Positions 32,801-38,790 of a stretch of 64,000 nucleotides of DNA are shown here, piece after piece (the stretch's first letter is position 1; the number at the start of each line of letters is the position of its first letter). The stretch lies in NCBI RefSeq assembly GCF_016086655.4, contig NC_052136.2:43578492-43642491 (forward strand). The letters run 5' to 3'. Source of the DNA: Lepeophtheirus salmonis. Lineage: Eukaryota; Arthropoda; Copepoda; Siphonostomatoida; Caligidae. Under the pieces are notes generated by a model. The model made no database searches. It was not told where the DNA came from and worked only from the letters and a program-made list of their open reading frames with translations. The translations under genes were made by a program, and so were the position numbers.

Positions 32801-34974
32801 TGGTTTTTTATTTCTGCAGATATGTTTATTCACAAAGCTGATCAGAAAAGGTATGATTCCCATACAGCTAGTAATCGCTATTGCTTGTATTGTATCCACG
32901 TGAGGAAGTCCCGCAAAAATTAAAACCGCCAATCCCACAGTATGTAACAACTCAAATACCAAAACTATACCGAACTGAGTCTTTAATGAAACCTTGCTTT
33001 TCACAATCACTGAATTATTCACTATGACTTCTTTAAGAGATTTGATGAATACGAGAAATTCTGGGAAGCAAAATGAAAATATGAGACACCATATCCAAGC
33101 AATTTGTTCCACTTCTAGCAAATGTAATTGATCTGTTCCTTGGATTTGAGCATAATCACCATTCATGTCCTCAATAATACTGTAGTCATCTCTTGACCAA
33201 TCGACATAGTATGTTTTCGAATCATCGGGTATGATCATATCATTGTTACAAAAATCAACTCTTCGTGGGTTCGTTGATATCTATAGTATTGTTTAAAAAA
33301 ATGTAATTAGGGAATAAAAATGCGCCTAAGCTAATGAAAATAAATAACTGACCTGATCAATCATAAAATGTATAAGTCCTTTACTGATAGTTGCTCCAAC
33401 TAATGCTGACAGTAAAAGCAATAAATAAAATCCCCCCAAACAGAAGAGGCCAACGATATAGAGAAAATCTGATATTCCAATCTCATATCCATTTTCCTAA
33501 AAGAGTAATATATTTAAACATTTTTAAATCAGAGTGTGCATTCATTTGACTGTTTTTTATTTGGGTTATCACTTTAATGAAAATATATAACTAGTATTGT
33601 GTCGATGTTTATTTAAGACATAAGACTGTAGTTTCGTCCCCTACAGTCTTGGTCAGGTACAGTTCATTTCTCCATATCAGTACTAAAAACTTATAAAGTT
33701 CGTTCCTTGATGACGTCACGAAACTTTTTTTAAATCAGTTCTAGTAGTAATTGTCTGAACGACTGAAAAGGCTTGGTAAATTTTAGAAAAAGGGGAATGT
33801 TTGAGCAAAAAGTATCCCAAAGAGATTTTATATATGACTATACAAATTATGCCAATGCAAATAATTATCTTCATTTTTTGTAATTTTATCTTTAGTACTT
33901 AAAGGGTTAATATATTTTTAAAACCTTTGAAGGCATTTTATGCTGGGAATAATTTATACATAAATAGAGTGACATATTCACTTGAATTAAAGTCGGTAGG
34001 TTTGGCACGCGGTCACTCCTAAAGAAGGAAATATACTTTATGGTAACTTTTGGGCAGAATAGGCCCTAGCCTTCACACATGGAAGGCACTATTTTTATTA
34101 ACCTCATTTTTAGCTAGTAAATACCTTCAAAAGACATCTGTCAAAATTTCATAACATTCTGCTCTTTAGTTTATGAGTAATTGTGATACGTGTAAAACCA
34201 ACTTTTGTTATTTCCAAAACAGTGGATAAAAAAATCGTTTTTTAATTCTACACTGCTTCTTCATGGAAATAATACTGTTTGAGCTAAGGAATGACATTGA
34301 ACAAGGCACCAGGAAAATGTACACAGGAATATCTGGCTTTTGGTGACCAAGCGTTCATAGTGAAGTCGCTTTTTGATCCTTCGATGTCGGTTCTTCTCAT
34401 CATTGCAATTTTAAAGAAATGAGGTTTTTATAAAAAATATTATTTCAATTTTAAAAATGAGCTTATATTTTGTCTTTTTTTAAAAGAAAATTAATTTAAG
34501 TGTATAGTTATATTTTTACCAATGTCTATCCAACGTTGGACAAAATGGTGTATCAAGGAGTTATTAAATATTTGTTTTTGAAAGTTTAGCCTTTATCTAG
34601 ATTCGAACATATAGTACATTGTATATATAAAGGATGATGTCATTAAAAGCCTTTGTGTTAAAATTTGACAAGTCTAAGTTAATCCAACTCAGAGTAATTA
34701 AGCCAAAAGTATAAATAATAGTATAAGCTCAGAAAAAAATATTTGGTATCTTTATTTACGTCAGAAACTTTTTAGATCACCCTCGCAGACCCTCCACCTT
34801 CTAATATAAAAACACTTCCTACGCCCCTTATAATAAAATGATAGACTTAAAATGACTCCTGTAATAAGAAACACGAAGCTTAGAAACTATGCCAATTGTA
34901 ACTAGGGAAGGGGAGAATGAGCTTACCTCTGCTTCAGAATCACCAATGGATTCATCCTCTTGATTACTCTTCAT
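6069..34974 (-). CDS. CHS: Chitin synthase (whole gene, 14 coding exons)
   Basis: Membrane enzyme that polymerises UDP-N-acetylglucosamine into chitin (glycosyltransferase family 2). I chained 14 exons on the minus strand; every junction has GT..AG and a matching phase, giving about 1,351 codons. Residues about 1-450 hold a multi-pass N-terminal membrane part; 540-965 the catalytic domain with ETHIIFDDAF, LALDGD (about 701-706), GRIHPLGSG, GHWLQKSTEH, GEDRW (806-810) and the QRRRW signature (844-848). A membrane cluster with SWGTRE (1028-1033) and a C-terminal double-pass segment with YLKLEPIGLVF follow. The usual length for arthropod enzymes is about 1,350-1,600. The coiled coil that follows the membrane cluster in cuticular insect CHS1 is not seen (residues 1033-1110 are Ser/Thr/Lys-rich), so this looks like the gut-type CHS2; that is inference. 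Exon 12 has a +1 homopolymer error or mutation. Introns are loaded with transposon relics. Confidence 0.93.
6366..6492 (-). CDS. CHS: Chitin synthase exon 13
   Basis: Starts after TTTTACCAG in phase 0 and ends at C|GTAAGAAT (phase 1). Encodes an acidic cytoplasmic tail, RFKNLVDDYLKY then a stretch rich in Asp/Glu (DTDEDTNNDLDMDEDNL). The region is poorly conserved in the family, so support comes from the splice phases and position. If unspliced, the frame runs on to a stop at 6,241. Confidence 0.7.
6553..6736 (-). CDS. CHS: Chitin synthase exon 12, with +1 frameshift
   Basis: Encodes the last membrane pass: ISYEYLKLEPIGLVFIAFF before the break and SVLIVQIIGMLLHRLFTFMH after it. The two halves are in different frames. 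The break is at an 8-T run (plus-strand A run 6,661-6,668); 7 Ts would restore the family reading and also make the exon length 183, a multiple of three as phases 0/0 require. Acceptor TTTTTCAG, donor GATATG|GTAAAA. Either a sequencing indel in the homopolymer or a real inactivating mutation. Confidence 0.85.
7240..7790. repeat. AT-rich degenerate repeat in intron 11
   Basis: Loose repetition of blocks such as TTTTTGAAATTTTTTTCC, AATATTTGAA and AATACCTATA at irregular spacing. Similar AT-rich blocks occur at 18,930-19,110, 26,520-26,870 and 35,490-35,720, so this is a dispersed family rather than one satellite. No coding capacity. Confidence 0.5.
7798..8995 (+). mobile_element. Mariner element with near-perfect terminal repeats
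   Basis: Bounded by TA on both sides. The left end begins CCGGGCCGTGCAAAATTGTT and the right end, read inward, CCGGGCCGTGCAGAATTATT; the 27-bp repeats differ at only two positions. Total 1,198 bp, typical of mariner. It sits in intron 11 of the chitin synthase gene, antisense to it. The close terminal repeats suggest a fairly recent insertion, yet the transposase is broken (see 7,943-8,868). Confidence 0.93.
7943..8868 (+). pseudogene. Mariner transposase pseudogene
   Basis: N-terminus MSNQEKKKIESAALLRAGV, a helix-turn-helix, runs to GRKPTVSTR, where a frameshift moves the reading to KVKAVFKRTPNKSTADMSRK. The first catalytic aspartate is in IIFSDEKTFTVDP, the second in FQQDGAPAHASKKAQEWL and the third in PPQIPDLNPLD; the last two are about 36 residues apart, so it resembles DD36-37D mariners. 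The C-terminus RRRLTSVIESNGGYID ends at TAA. Lesions: frameshifts near 8,131, 8,470 and 8,640, loss of several tens of codons after the first aspartate, and TAG where the SIW motif normally has tryptophan. It cannot make a working enzyme. Confidence 0.88.
9470..9755 (+). repeat. MITE-like repeat, copy 1 of the 'TTTTGCC/CCTTAA' family
   Basis: Shares blocks with 22,600-23,285 and 46,120-46,655: TTTTCCCTTAAAG, a TTGTTAAAATTTATG(T/A) block, ATTACAATAAAACGTATTAA, and TTATGCTGGTTTGTCAATCC followed by TATGAATAATCCA. Non-coding, in intron 11 of the chitin synthase gene. Confidence 0.6.
10025..10205 (-). pseudogene. Tc1/mariner transposase C-terminal fragment
   Basis: On the minus strand one frame reads FPPS, then LTSELDPLDYYL-like catalytic text (SLDLSPLDYYLRDIMERES), then NKLANMDK, a stop, FFIKASAEFKARLEAVVEA. 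This is the third-aspartate region and C-terminal tail of a mariner transposase with in-frame stops. Only this end of the gene is present. Confidence 0.65.
10737..11184 (-). CDS. CHS: Chitin synthase exon 11
   Basis: Acceptor AATTCCAG|GAG and donor TATCAG|GTAAAA, phases 2 to 0. Begins RRFSSIGM, then an acidic run (EDNDDTEEDE), NYLENPHWMDNT and IGFWNDTIETYLSP, all placed as in arthropod enzymes after the membrane cluster. Ends with a hydrophobic pass (VVLTFIILNSLFVVTVFLLQ) and INWPLDALANITF, the first of the two C-terminal membrane segments. Confidence 0.9.
11747..12295 (+). mobile_element. Truncated mariner (5' half)
   Basis: Starts after TA with CGAGGTGTTCTCAAAAAGTA, a typical mariner end. 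An open frame contains RSILRVRRFFAMEKHGSKN; a second frame has the RSGRPSTSTTDE-like linker (SGHPSTSTIDETVESL) and then RKYVNIHKNH. These are the N-terminal domain and linker of one transposase in two frames. No catalytic region or 3' end was found. The family also makes up the fold-back element at 36,063-36,757. Located in intron 10 of the chitin synthase gene. Confidence 0.75.
12296..13505. other. Intron 10 remainder, nothing recognised
   Basis: AT-rich, no coding signal or repeat boundary I can support. Confidence 0.4.
13506..13659 (-). CDS. CHS: Chitin synthase exon 10
   Basis: Acceptor ATGTATAG|AT and donor CAATCAAG|GTGGGT with phases 1 to 2. Encodes SKSTWRDAVLRTLMKFLKGE and then a Lys/Ser/Thr-rich linker ending PTNQQSR. 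This is the cytoplasmic linker where cuticular insect enzymes carry a coiled coil; no heptad pattern is apparent. The sequence is weakly conserved, so support rests on phase fit and continuity. Confidence 0.75.
14364..14893 (+). mobile_element. Internally deleted Tc1/mariner-like element
   Basis: Left end CAGGTGGTCCAGATAATTTG and right end, read inward, CAGGCCTGGTCCAAAATAAA, with TA after the right end. Between them lie a short intact open frame (14,499-14,675) and, after a deletion, a peptide trace resembling the third-aspartate region (GFLGCKQSG). A related element is at 41,811-42,573, whose left end is also GGTGGTCCAGACAAACTGGG. Located in intron 9 of the chitin synthase gene. Confidence 0.75.
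14499..14675 (+). CDS. 58-residue transposase DNA-binding fragment
   Basis: Complete small frame from ATG to TGA inside the deleted element. It reads MEQTRRTDISELPRAGFTLH, then EITKRLNYSRKTLYRN and a basic tail, KTHRKHHKI. This is the first helix-turn-helix of a Tc1/mariner transposase and nothing more. It is open because the rest is deleted, most likely by chance. If expressed it could bind the element's ends, but nothing here shows expression. Confidence 0.6.
   Translation: MEQTRRTDISELPRAGFTLHEITKRLNYSRKTLYRNCDEFDAEGKTHRKHHKIINSMK
15299..15530 (-). CDS. CHS: Chitin synthase exon 9
   Basis: Acceptor CTTTTTAAG|ATT and donor AAAGG|GTAGGT, phases 0 to 1. Encodes ITEDGWLAPTTLSLLLVATS, MHPKEILCLPCGLIYYVTIP and YSIFNLNVISWGTRE, the last membrane segments of the cluster behind the catalytic domain. 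SWGTRE is an arthropod chitin synthase signature. Confidence 0.95.
16123..16214. repeat. Two-copy tandem repeat, 46-bp unit
   Basis: The unit AAATTATGGTTAA(C/T)TCTGCTTAGAA… is repeated head to tail with only about two differences. It lies in intron 8 of the chitin synthase gene, close to the exon 8 donor. A recent local duplication. Confidence 0.85.
16302..16696 (-). CDS. CHS: Chitin synthase exon 8 (QRRRW)
   Basis: Acceptor CCTTAAAG|TT and donor TTACAA|GTAATT, phases 1 to 0. Opens with FVPEAFDDFFKQRRRWMPST, which holds the QRRRW motif needed for processive synthesis in family 2 chitin synthases. Then MANVVDLLFDYKNV and hydrophobic segments (YQIMLLIGTILGPGSIFLLL, IIPIILFMIICY, LYSLIMMAVLVGMLLQ). 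Confidence 0.96.
16756..17368 (-). CDS. CHS: Chitin synthase exon 7 (catalytic core)
   Basis: Acceptor CTTTTAG|AAC and donor TACACAT|GTAAAT, phases 0 to 1. Contains TPFGGRLTWTLP, KRWSQIMYMNYL, LALDGDMDFHPEAV (metal/UDP-GlcNAc aspartates), CGRIHPLGSGVMKWYQ, FEYAIGHWLQKSTEHIMGCV, LCSPGCFSLFR and FVQYDQGEDRWLCTLLLQ. The GEDRW motif carries the likely catalytic aspartate. The exon is unbroken. Confidence 0.97.
17553..17814 (-). repeat. Non-coding repeat with GGGGCGTCCGCAGGAT end
   Basis: On the minus strand it begins CAGGGGCGTCCGCAGGATTA, then TATATA, a poly-T stretch and GGGGGGGC. The same layout is at 26,447 (GGGTGTCTGCAGGATGATAT … GGGGCTTGGGGG). Non-coding, in intron 6 of the chitin synthase gene. 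The left limit is approximate. Confidence 0.5.
17870..18595. other. Intron 6 remainder, nothing recognised
   Basis: AT-rich, no coding signal or repeat boundary I can support. Confidence 0.4.
18596..18818 (-). CDS. CHS: Chitin synthase exon 6
   Basis: Acceptor TGTTTCAG|A and donor GGTAAT|GTATGT, phases 2 to 0. Encodes MDSYNDTQTYIMKHKKNG and YFKWETHIIFDDAFQYGG; the ETHIFFDDAF block is conserved in arthropod chitin synthases (nucleotide-binding part). A nearer GTAATG donor also exists but would put exon 7 out of frame. Confidence 0.93.
18930..19110. repeat. AT-rich degenerate repeat in intron 5
   Basis: Blocks such as AAATTAAATTTCAAATATTA and TCTATAGTTTTTCACAAAAA resemble those at 26,520-26,870. 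Non-coding. Confidence 0.4.
19297..19880. repeat. Fold-back repeat made of short 'TTTGCCGAA' units
   Basis: Left end (19,297-19,420) has five or more degenerate copies of a roughly 15-bp unit: CAATTGGCC, CATTTTTGCCGAATGA, CATTTCGCTGAAGGA, CAATTAGCCGAAGA, CATTTTGCCAAAGGA. The right end (19,755-19,870) holds the same units in reverse (TTCGGCAAATTCCC, TTCGCTAAATTGTCCTTATG, GCGAAATGTC). The centre is AT-rich and non-coding. It behaves like a MITE or fold-back element; the superfamily is unknown. In intron 5. Confidence 0.6.
20361..20424 (+). repeat. tRNA-derived SINE, 5' part (split copy)
   Basis: GGAACGATGTAGCTCAATGG carries an A-box-like TAGCTCAATGGGC. The copy stops after CAATGTGTAG; the rest resumes at 20,881. 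Other copies at 38,791-39,010 and 44,604-44,798 show the two parts joined. Confidence 0.7.
20425..20880. mobile_element. Insertion of about 456 bp inside a SINE
   Basis: Separates the two halves of a SINE. CAATGTGTAG stands before it and CAATGTGTGTAG after it, as a target duplication would. The insert is non-coding; it has a block near 20,600-20,650 that resembles the repeat at 335-430. Class unknown. Confidence 0.55.
20881..21042 (+). repeat. tRNA-derived SINE, 3' part (split copy)
   Basis: Contains the B-box-like GGTTCGCGCCTGTCATTCC, then ATATGGACTTCAAAGAAGAT and ACAACTCCATCTGAAC, the same order as in the intact copies at 38,791 and 44,604. Located in intron 5 of the chitin synthase gene. 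Confidence 0.7.
21464..21793 (-). CDS. CHS: Chitin synthase exon 5
   Basis: Acceptor TATTTTAG|A and donor TTAGTGAG|GTAAGT, phases 2 to 2. Encodes YVFFQCPSMNNTITY, a membrane segment WFWFLWFASQLWITKHIW, the linker FYSGMMLDQSLLMNKRVD and IVYGCVTLWHETKTEM. The last matches the CATMWHETxxEM block at the start of the catalytic domain. A linker of about 50 residues found in insect enzymes is shortened. Confidence 0.95.
22600..23285. repeat. MITE-like repeat, inverted pair of the 'TTTTGCC/CCTTAA' family
   Basis: The left half (22,610-22,830) reads AATTTTCCCTAAGGATATTT, TGCCTT, TACGTCGTTATTGTTATTTT and TTGGTTAAATTTAATG. The right half (23,140-23,285), on the minus strand, has AGTAATTTTACCTTAACCCA, GGATATTTCGCCTTAATATA and TACGTCGTTATTTTTTATTT. 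The two face each other as terminal inverted repeats. Non-coding, in intron 4. Confidence 0.65.
23847..23881 (+). repeat. Poly-A run of 35
   Basis: Uninterrupted A run preceded by GATTGC and followed by TGGTGTAATG. Could be the tail of a retrocopy on the plus strand, but no gene-derived or SINE sequence is recognisable upstream. Confidence 0.9.
23882..26331. other. Intron 4, long AT-rich stretch
   Basis: No coding signal, terminal repeats or structured RNA that I can support. Short A and T runs only. Confidence 0.4.
26332..26446 (+). repeat. Dispersed repeat, family shared with 335-430
   Basis: Contains GGAAGGAAATAAA, CTACTCCGATGACGATC and TTCTACTCTTAGTCCAACAA followed by GGACC. Same order as at 335-430. 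It directly abuts the next repeat at 26,447, which may be an insertion into it. Confidence 0.5.
26447..26973 (+). mobile_element. Non-coding element with GGGTGTCTGCAGG ends
   Basis: Left end GGGTGTCTGCAGGATGATAT and right end, read inward, CGGTGTCCACAAGGGGTGGG: short imperfect inverted repeats. The interior is AT-rich with repeated TTTTTGAAAAA-type blocks and no reading frame. Similar left ends occur at 17,814 (minus) and a related GGGGGGGCTTTG block near 35,470. A MITE-like family of unknown class. Confidence 0.5.
26980..27130. repeat. Dispersed repeat, family shared with 43,755-44,060
   Basis: TGGTCCTTATTTATTCAATA and CAGTCTAGTCC recur at 43,830-43,870 as GTCCTTATTCATTAGGTACA and GTCTAGTCC. 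Both copies then carry TGGTCCT blocks and a GGATTGTCA/GAATTGTCA motif. Non-coding; class unknown. Confidence 0.5.
27754..28188 (-). CDS. CHS: Chitin synthase exon 4
   Basis: Acceptor CATTTTTAG|A and donor TTCCCAAG|GTAAGT, phases 2 to 2. Encodes YWLYMVISLLKISIFIGTAV (membrane), a loop with SSHFYKVRESLSEMIG, then FWVLAVQILSSLITYGISVF and LPLSLTSPFLLNAIFIFCGM, ending KVQDPCSTNDFF. The order of membrane segments and the CG(M/L)…C pattern match the arthropod N-terminal membrane domain. Confidence 0.93.
28200..29279. other. Intron 3, nothing recognised
   Basis: A short GC-richer patch near 28,440-28,530 has no readable protein. The rest is AT-rich. Confidence 0.35.
29280..29368 (-). repeat. hAT-type terminal end
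   Basis: On the minus strand it starts CAGTGTTTCTCAAAGTGGGT, then GCTGCGGCACACTGAG, the common end sequence of many animal hAT elements. The opposite end was not found, so only this terminus is annotated. Located in intron 3 of the chitin synthase gene. Confidence 0.65.
29369..31437. other. Intron 3, nothing recognised
   Basis: A GTTAGATTGTCTGTCTGTTT block near 29,635 recalls GTTTGTCTGTCTGGAAGTTT near 7,030, so part is an old repeat. No coding signal. Confidence 0.35.
31438..32080 (-). mobile_element. Degenerate mariner, same family as 5,015-5,848
   Basis: Left end CGGAGAGGTACATTAAAATC follows TA; right end, read inward, CGGGGTAGTCCATAGAAATC. The minus-strand interior has PFSPDANIFDYTFWVHVEGK (third-aspartate region) and GIEAIIGAKSSYIND (C-terminus). 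The N-terminal part is reduced to traces with stops. About 190 bp shorter than the copy at 5,015. In intron 3 of the chitin synthase gene, same orientation. Confidence 0.75.
32577..33280 (-). CDS. CHS: Chitin synthase exon 3
   Basis: Acceptor ATACTATAG|ATA and donor GGAACAAG|GTACGT, phases 0 to 2. Encodes ISTNPRRVDFCNNDM, an acidic lumenal or cytoplasmic loop, EVEQIAWIWCLIFSFCFPEF, FGIVLVFELLHTVGLAVLIF, GLPHVDTIQAIAITSCMGII, VLALDVTAIAFQLSGILIWP and PWSLTLGLILTSFAWWESFV. These match, segment by segment, the N-terminal membrane domain of arthropod chitin synthases. Confidence 0.95.
33353..33496 (-). CDS. CHS: Chitin synthase exon 2
   Basis: Acceptor CTCTTTTAG|GAA and donor GATCAG|GTCAGT, phases 0 to 0. 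Encodes ENGYEIGISDFLYIVGLFCL, a long hydrophobic stretch (GGFYLLLLLSALVGATISKG) and LIHFMIDQ. The VISKG…FM block is the first membrane pass of arthropod enzymes. Confidence 0.92.
33990..34045 (+). repeat. SINE fragment
   Basis: GGTTTGGCACGCGGTCACTCC and GAAGGAAATATACTTTATGG match the B-box region and the following block of the SINE at 44,604. Only this middle part is present. Confidence 0.5.
34060..34320 (+). mobile_element. Mariner 5' region fragment, pair of 2,280-2,545
   Basis: Same succession of blocks as at 2,280 (CTTCACAC, CCTCATTTT, CAAAAGACATCTGTCAAAAT, TAGTTTATGAGT, CTGCTTCTTCATGG). The frame after the ATG is destroyed. In intron 1 of the chitin synthase gene. Confidence 0.5.
34600..34810. 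repeat. Dispersed repeat, pair of 51,120-51,390
   Basis: AATCCAACTCAGAGTAATTA followed by AGCCAAAAGTATAAA, then CTCAGAAAAAAATATTTGGT and GTCAGAAACTTTTTAGATCA. The copy near 51,175-51,380 has AATCCAACTCGGAGTAATTG, AGCCAATAAC, TTCAGAAAAAGGTCTTG and GTCGGAAACTTTTCGGCC. The order fits a decayed mariner 5' region. Confidence 0.5.
34927..34974 (-). CDS. CHS: Chitin synthase exon 1 (start)
   Basis: ATG at 34,974, then KSNQEDESIGDSEAE and the donor GCAGAG|GTAAGC in phase 0, matching exon 2. An acidic, hydrophilic N-terminus is normal for the family, though most members have a longer one, so an extra upstream exon cannot be excluded. Confidence 0.7.
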
Positions 34975-35233
34975 AGCAATTCATTTAGTGAACTACATAT
35001 ACTTTGAATATTGAATTAAACATTATTCTACCTATATCAAAGGCCACAGCTCCATGTCATATTAATCTGATAACAACAAAATACACCAAATTAAATGATA
35101 AGAAACATTTATACAAATACGTTGAACTATGAATCATGAAATGTCATTCCATTATTAAACATAATATTGCATATGAAGCATTTCCACTGACTTCATAAAT
35201 TAGGACACTACTGAATGGGACACCATCTTGGGG
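34975..35233. other. Upstream flank of the chitin synthase gene
   Basis: Should contain the 5' UTR and perhaps the promoter. I see no clear TATA-initiator pair that stands out from the AT-rich background. Confidence 0.3.
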
Positions 35234-35235
35234 TT

Positions 35236-35940
35236 GGTTCTTAAACTTAATGTGTGGCTGTTGGATACTCGGTCATTGCTAGAGAAAAAAATATATTTTA
35301 TGTATATGGACTTCAAAGACAACTCCTACGTGAGATAGAGTAATTATTTATGATGGTACGATTCCAATTTTTTTTTGGGGTCAATGCGTTTCTAGTGGCG
35401 ATTCAGATACTTTAATAATTTTAAATAATAGTTAAACAAATTCCCTTTTGCTTCTACAGTATTATATTTCAGGGGGGGGCTTTGTTTTTGGAATTTCTTT
35501 TAACAAATTTTAAAAAATGAATTAAAATATACTCAATATTTAAATTTGCTTAAAAAATCTACAGTTATTCAGAAGAAGTTTCAAAAATTAAGGACTATTC
35601 CCAGAAATTTCCAAACTCTGCAGCTGTTCATAAAAAAGTTGACATGTTCAATTTAATTTCCAAATTCCGAGCTGTTCTCAAAAAAGTTTGAATTATTAAT
35701 TTTCTAAGATTCAAATATTAAATTAAAAAATAAATAATTATTTATAGAAAGTTAAAAAATATCTGTAATAAATAAGAATCGGAATTGAAAATTCAACGTT
35801 ATTTTCCCAAAACTGATCCTCATTAAAAAACAACAAAAAAAACAACAACACCTAATTCTCTGATTCTGATTAAGATCAGTAGTTGTTTTAAGGTTGACTA
35901 ATACACAATCAGTGCAACTCCATCTGACCAATAAAATGAA
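35236..35940 (+). repeat. Second SINE split by an insertion
   Basis: The 5' part (about 35,236-35,350) reads TTAATGTGTGGCTGTTGG, CGGTCATTGCTAGAG and TATATGGACTTCAAAGACAA. The 3' part (about 35,895-35,935) reads CAATCAGTGCAACTCCATCT and GACCA. In intact copies these are within about 60 bp; here about 540 bp intervene, containing GGGGGGGCTTTG and AT-rich TTTTTGAA-type blocks like the repeat at 26,447. Confidence 0.55.
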
Positions 35941-36062
35941 AAAAAAGGAGGAGTACATATTCTGATGATTGTAAATTTAAAGAGTTTTTAGTGCGCAGGT
36001 ATTGTTGTACATATTTGACAACTTGAACCGTATATTTTTATTTTTTCAAGCTGTTACAAATA

Positions 36063-36757
36063 CGAGGTGTGATCATAAAGTAAGATGCTTTTTCCAATTT
36101 CACAGGTAATGTATATTTGGTATGTTCGGTTTTTTATGTCCGTACACTCACCAACAACATATATTTACTGGTTCAGCTATATAATGTGCTTAGTTTGTTC
36201 TTGAGAGGCATAATGGTTAGAAATAATTTATGTGTTTGGTGATTTTTGGCCACTGTCAAACCTGGATCAAAAGAATTTGCATCAAATTTTGTTTGAAAAA
36301 TAAAATGAAGTCCTCTTAAACCCTTAATTGTTGACAGTGGAATACTGTGAAACTGTTTTGAGTAATAAAAAAAATGGTTACATTTGGTACAAACTCTTCC
36401 AAAATTTTAGCCAAATAAAACGTTGTATGAACACTGCTCATGAGCTCTTCAAATATGATAATCCCGATTTGCTAAAAAAGTCCATAACTTGTGACTAATC
36501 ATAGGTAAATGGAAATTATTATGGAAAACAAAGCCCAATCGTCCCAATGGACATAGCAAAAAATCGCCAAACACGCAAAATACTTCTAACTGGTATGCTT
36601 CTTAAAAACAAGCTAAATATATTATATTGCTCTAACAGTAAATACATATTCATGGCGAGTATACTAACATAAAAAAAACAACTTAAGACATCGAATATTT
36701 CAAATTTACGTTGGCCGGGAAATTTAAACAGTATTCTTACTTTTTCAAAACACCTCA
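36063..36757. mobile_element. Fold-back mariner with two 5' ends
   Basis: Both ends follow TA and begin (inward) CGAGGTGTGATCATAAAGTA on the left and TGAGGTGTTTTGAAAAAGTA on the right. About 200 bp of each arm corresponds to the 5' region and N-terminal coding part of the mariner at 11,747. On the minus strand the right arm even encodes PVRSILRVWRFFAM, as that element does on the plus strand. The left arm goes on through N-terminal traces to KAQSSQW, the region by the first catalytic aspartate. No 3' end is present. It is therefore a head-to-head chimera, not a simple deletion. Confidence 0.75.
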
Positions 36758-38790
36758 TACTCTTTTATTCTTCAGGAAAGAACATCTAAATTAGTACTAA
36801 AATATGCTCAGTAACACTGATGATTTGCTGGGAGTTATCTTATACATTAATAAAATAAAGTTTGTCTATTCATAGATTTCTAATAATTTGTGTCTCACTT
36901 GTTATTAAAATTAGGCATCAGAGGGGTATATTTATTATAGTGCGTGATTTTTATTATTTTATATATCTTGGTAGCTCTAAATCTACTGGTTCTTCATTTA
37001 CATTTATTTTGACTCTATGTAGACATAAAATGGTCATATTTAGTCCTCACGAGAATATCTATCAATATTCCATTCGATTTATACGTATTTCTTGTATTTT
37101 TTATTAAATAACATATCATTTATAATCGTATCAAAATGCAACAATCTTTCTACAAAAGTCTTTTGTAGGATAAATTAAATTATTGAAAATGATTTTTTTT
37201 GTACTTCCCTAAAGGTTAAGGTATATTTAAGAAATTCAAGAAATTTCTAATGGTTTGTATTTTTCGTATGTTAAGTGTAAAAACGGGTCATTTTTACTCG
37301 TAAGACGACACAAAGGATTTTTTTATTTATTTGTTGGCATTATTTTGACATCCAAAGAAACAGTACTAGCTTATATTTTTTTATGAATATGAGGTATTTA
37401 TTCTGATAAAACTTGTTTGTTTACACCCCTTAAACGGCTGACATCCGCAATACTGGCATCAAATGAAAAAGAGGAGGTCCATTATCGAAAGAGGAGGTTA
37501 TTATCATTTTTGTATCATCCTAATTCAAATTTTATTAATTTATTTGACCTATATATACAAATGATTTTCAGGTAGACAGGAGTAGTTAAACTTCGGAATT
37601 GGGTAGAACTGAGAATTTATCCAGATTTTTTAATACCGCAAGTAATTGGTAAATAATAATGCAACAAAATTACCGATAAGTAATGACCATAGACGCTACA
37701 ACAAGGGGAGAGGGTTTATTTACCTCTTAGTTTTTGAAAGATCACACAACAATGAAGTGTTGTGAGATTATATTGTCATCAAAAGAAGATGAGGTTATTT
37801 TGATGAAACTGCCTTCACTTTTGATTTGGTTCCGTTGCCCCTGGTGATAAAAAGCAAACATTATTTAGTACTTTATAATGTATTCGTGAGCACTTGGTAC
37901 TGAGTTTTCAAGGCACTTTAGCAAAAACTATTAATTACATCGTTTGCTCAGTCATCACTCGTAAGATATCATAAGTAGGGGATTGTAAAACGAAAATAAA
38001 ATTAACTGTTTGAAGATATGAATAAGTTTGTGGAAGCAGCAAAGAAGTAAAGTAGGGTTCTTCACTACATAAAGTCCGTTTGCAATCCTATTGTTAGTCC
38101 AAGAAGCATATTTCTAAAATATAGAAAATCGTTGGCGGTGTCCTTACAGGGAAACACTTTAAAGACTCACATTCTATTTGTGCAGAATGCAACAAAACAA
38201 AAACAATCCCACTTATATTCTGAGACTGCAAGCTGTCGTACTGATGTTAATATTTTACTCTAAAAGATAAATTTCCCCTTACTTTTGGTGTATTTAAAAA
38301 AAAATGCATAATTAATAATGATATAATTCACGACTTAATATCATTTTACATTATTTCCCCTCTTTTTTCTTTCTATATAATAGGGCCATATATAATTTAT
38401 TTCTAAGTACTTCATGTATATCTAAAAACCCTTAAAAAGTTTGAGACAAGTATTCTTTCATTTTAAGTTTCGGATCTGGATGGAGTACCCTAAATTTATT
38501 CGAATGGTTACGTCTTTAGATCCAAACTGATCTGAATCCAAGAAAATGTAGGATTTGTGTGTATTTTATTTTTCTTATTACTCATTATATATATTTTATT
38601 AAAATTTAATGACAGCTTAGATGCTTATCTCTCTCACATTATAACAGTTTTTAGGGTTATTGACTTAAAAATGTTCATGAAATATCAGTGTCGCGCTTCA
38701 TCATTCATGAACACCCGCTTTAGTTATTACTTTATACATTCATGTGGTTAACAATAGAAGAATAATTATTGCAGCTTTGGGAAATAAAAT
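36758..38790. other. AT-rich intergenic sequence, no gene seen
   Basis: Open frames at 36,862-37,107 and 38,557-38,751 lack motifs, conserved composition or splice context. A small direct repeat GAAAGAGGAGGT occurs twice near 37,470-37,500. Confidence 0.4.
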
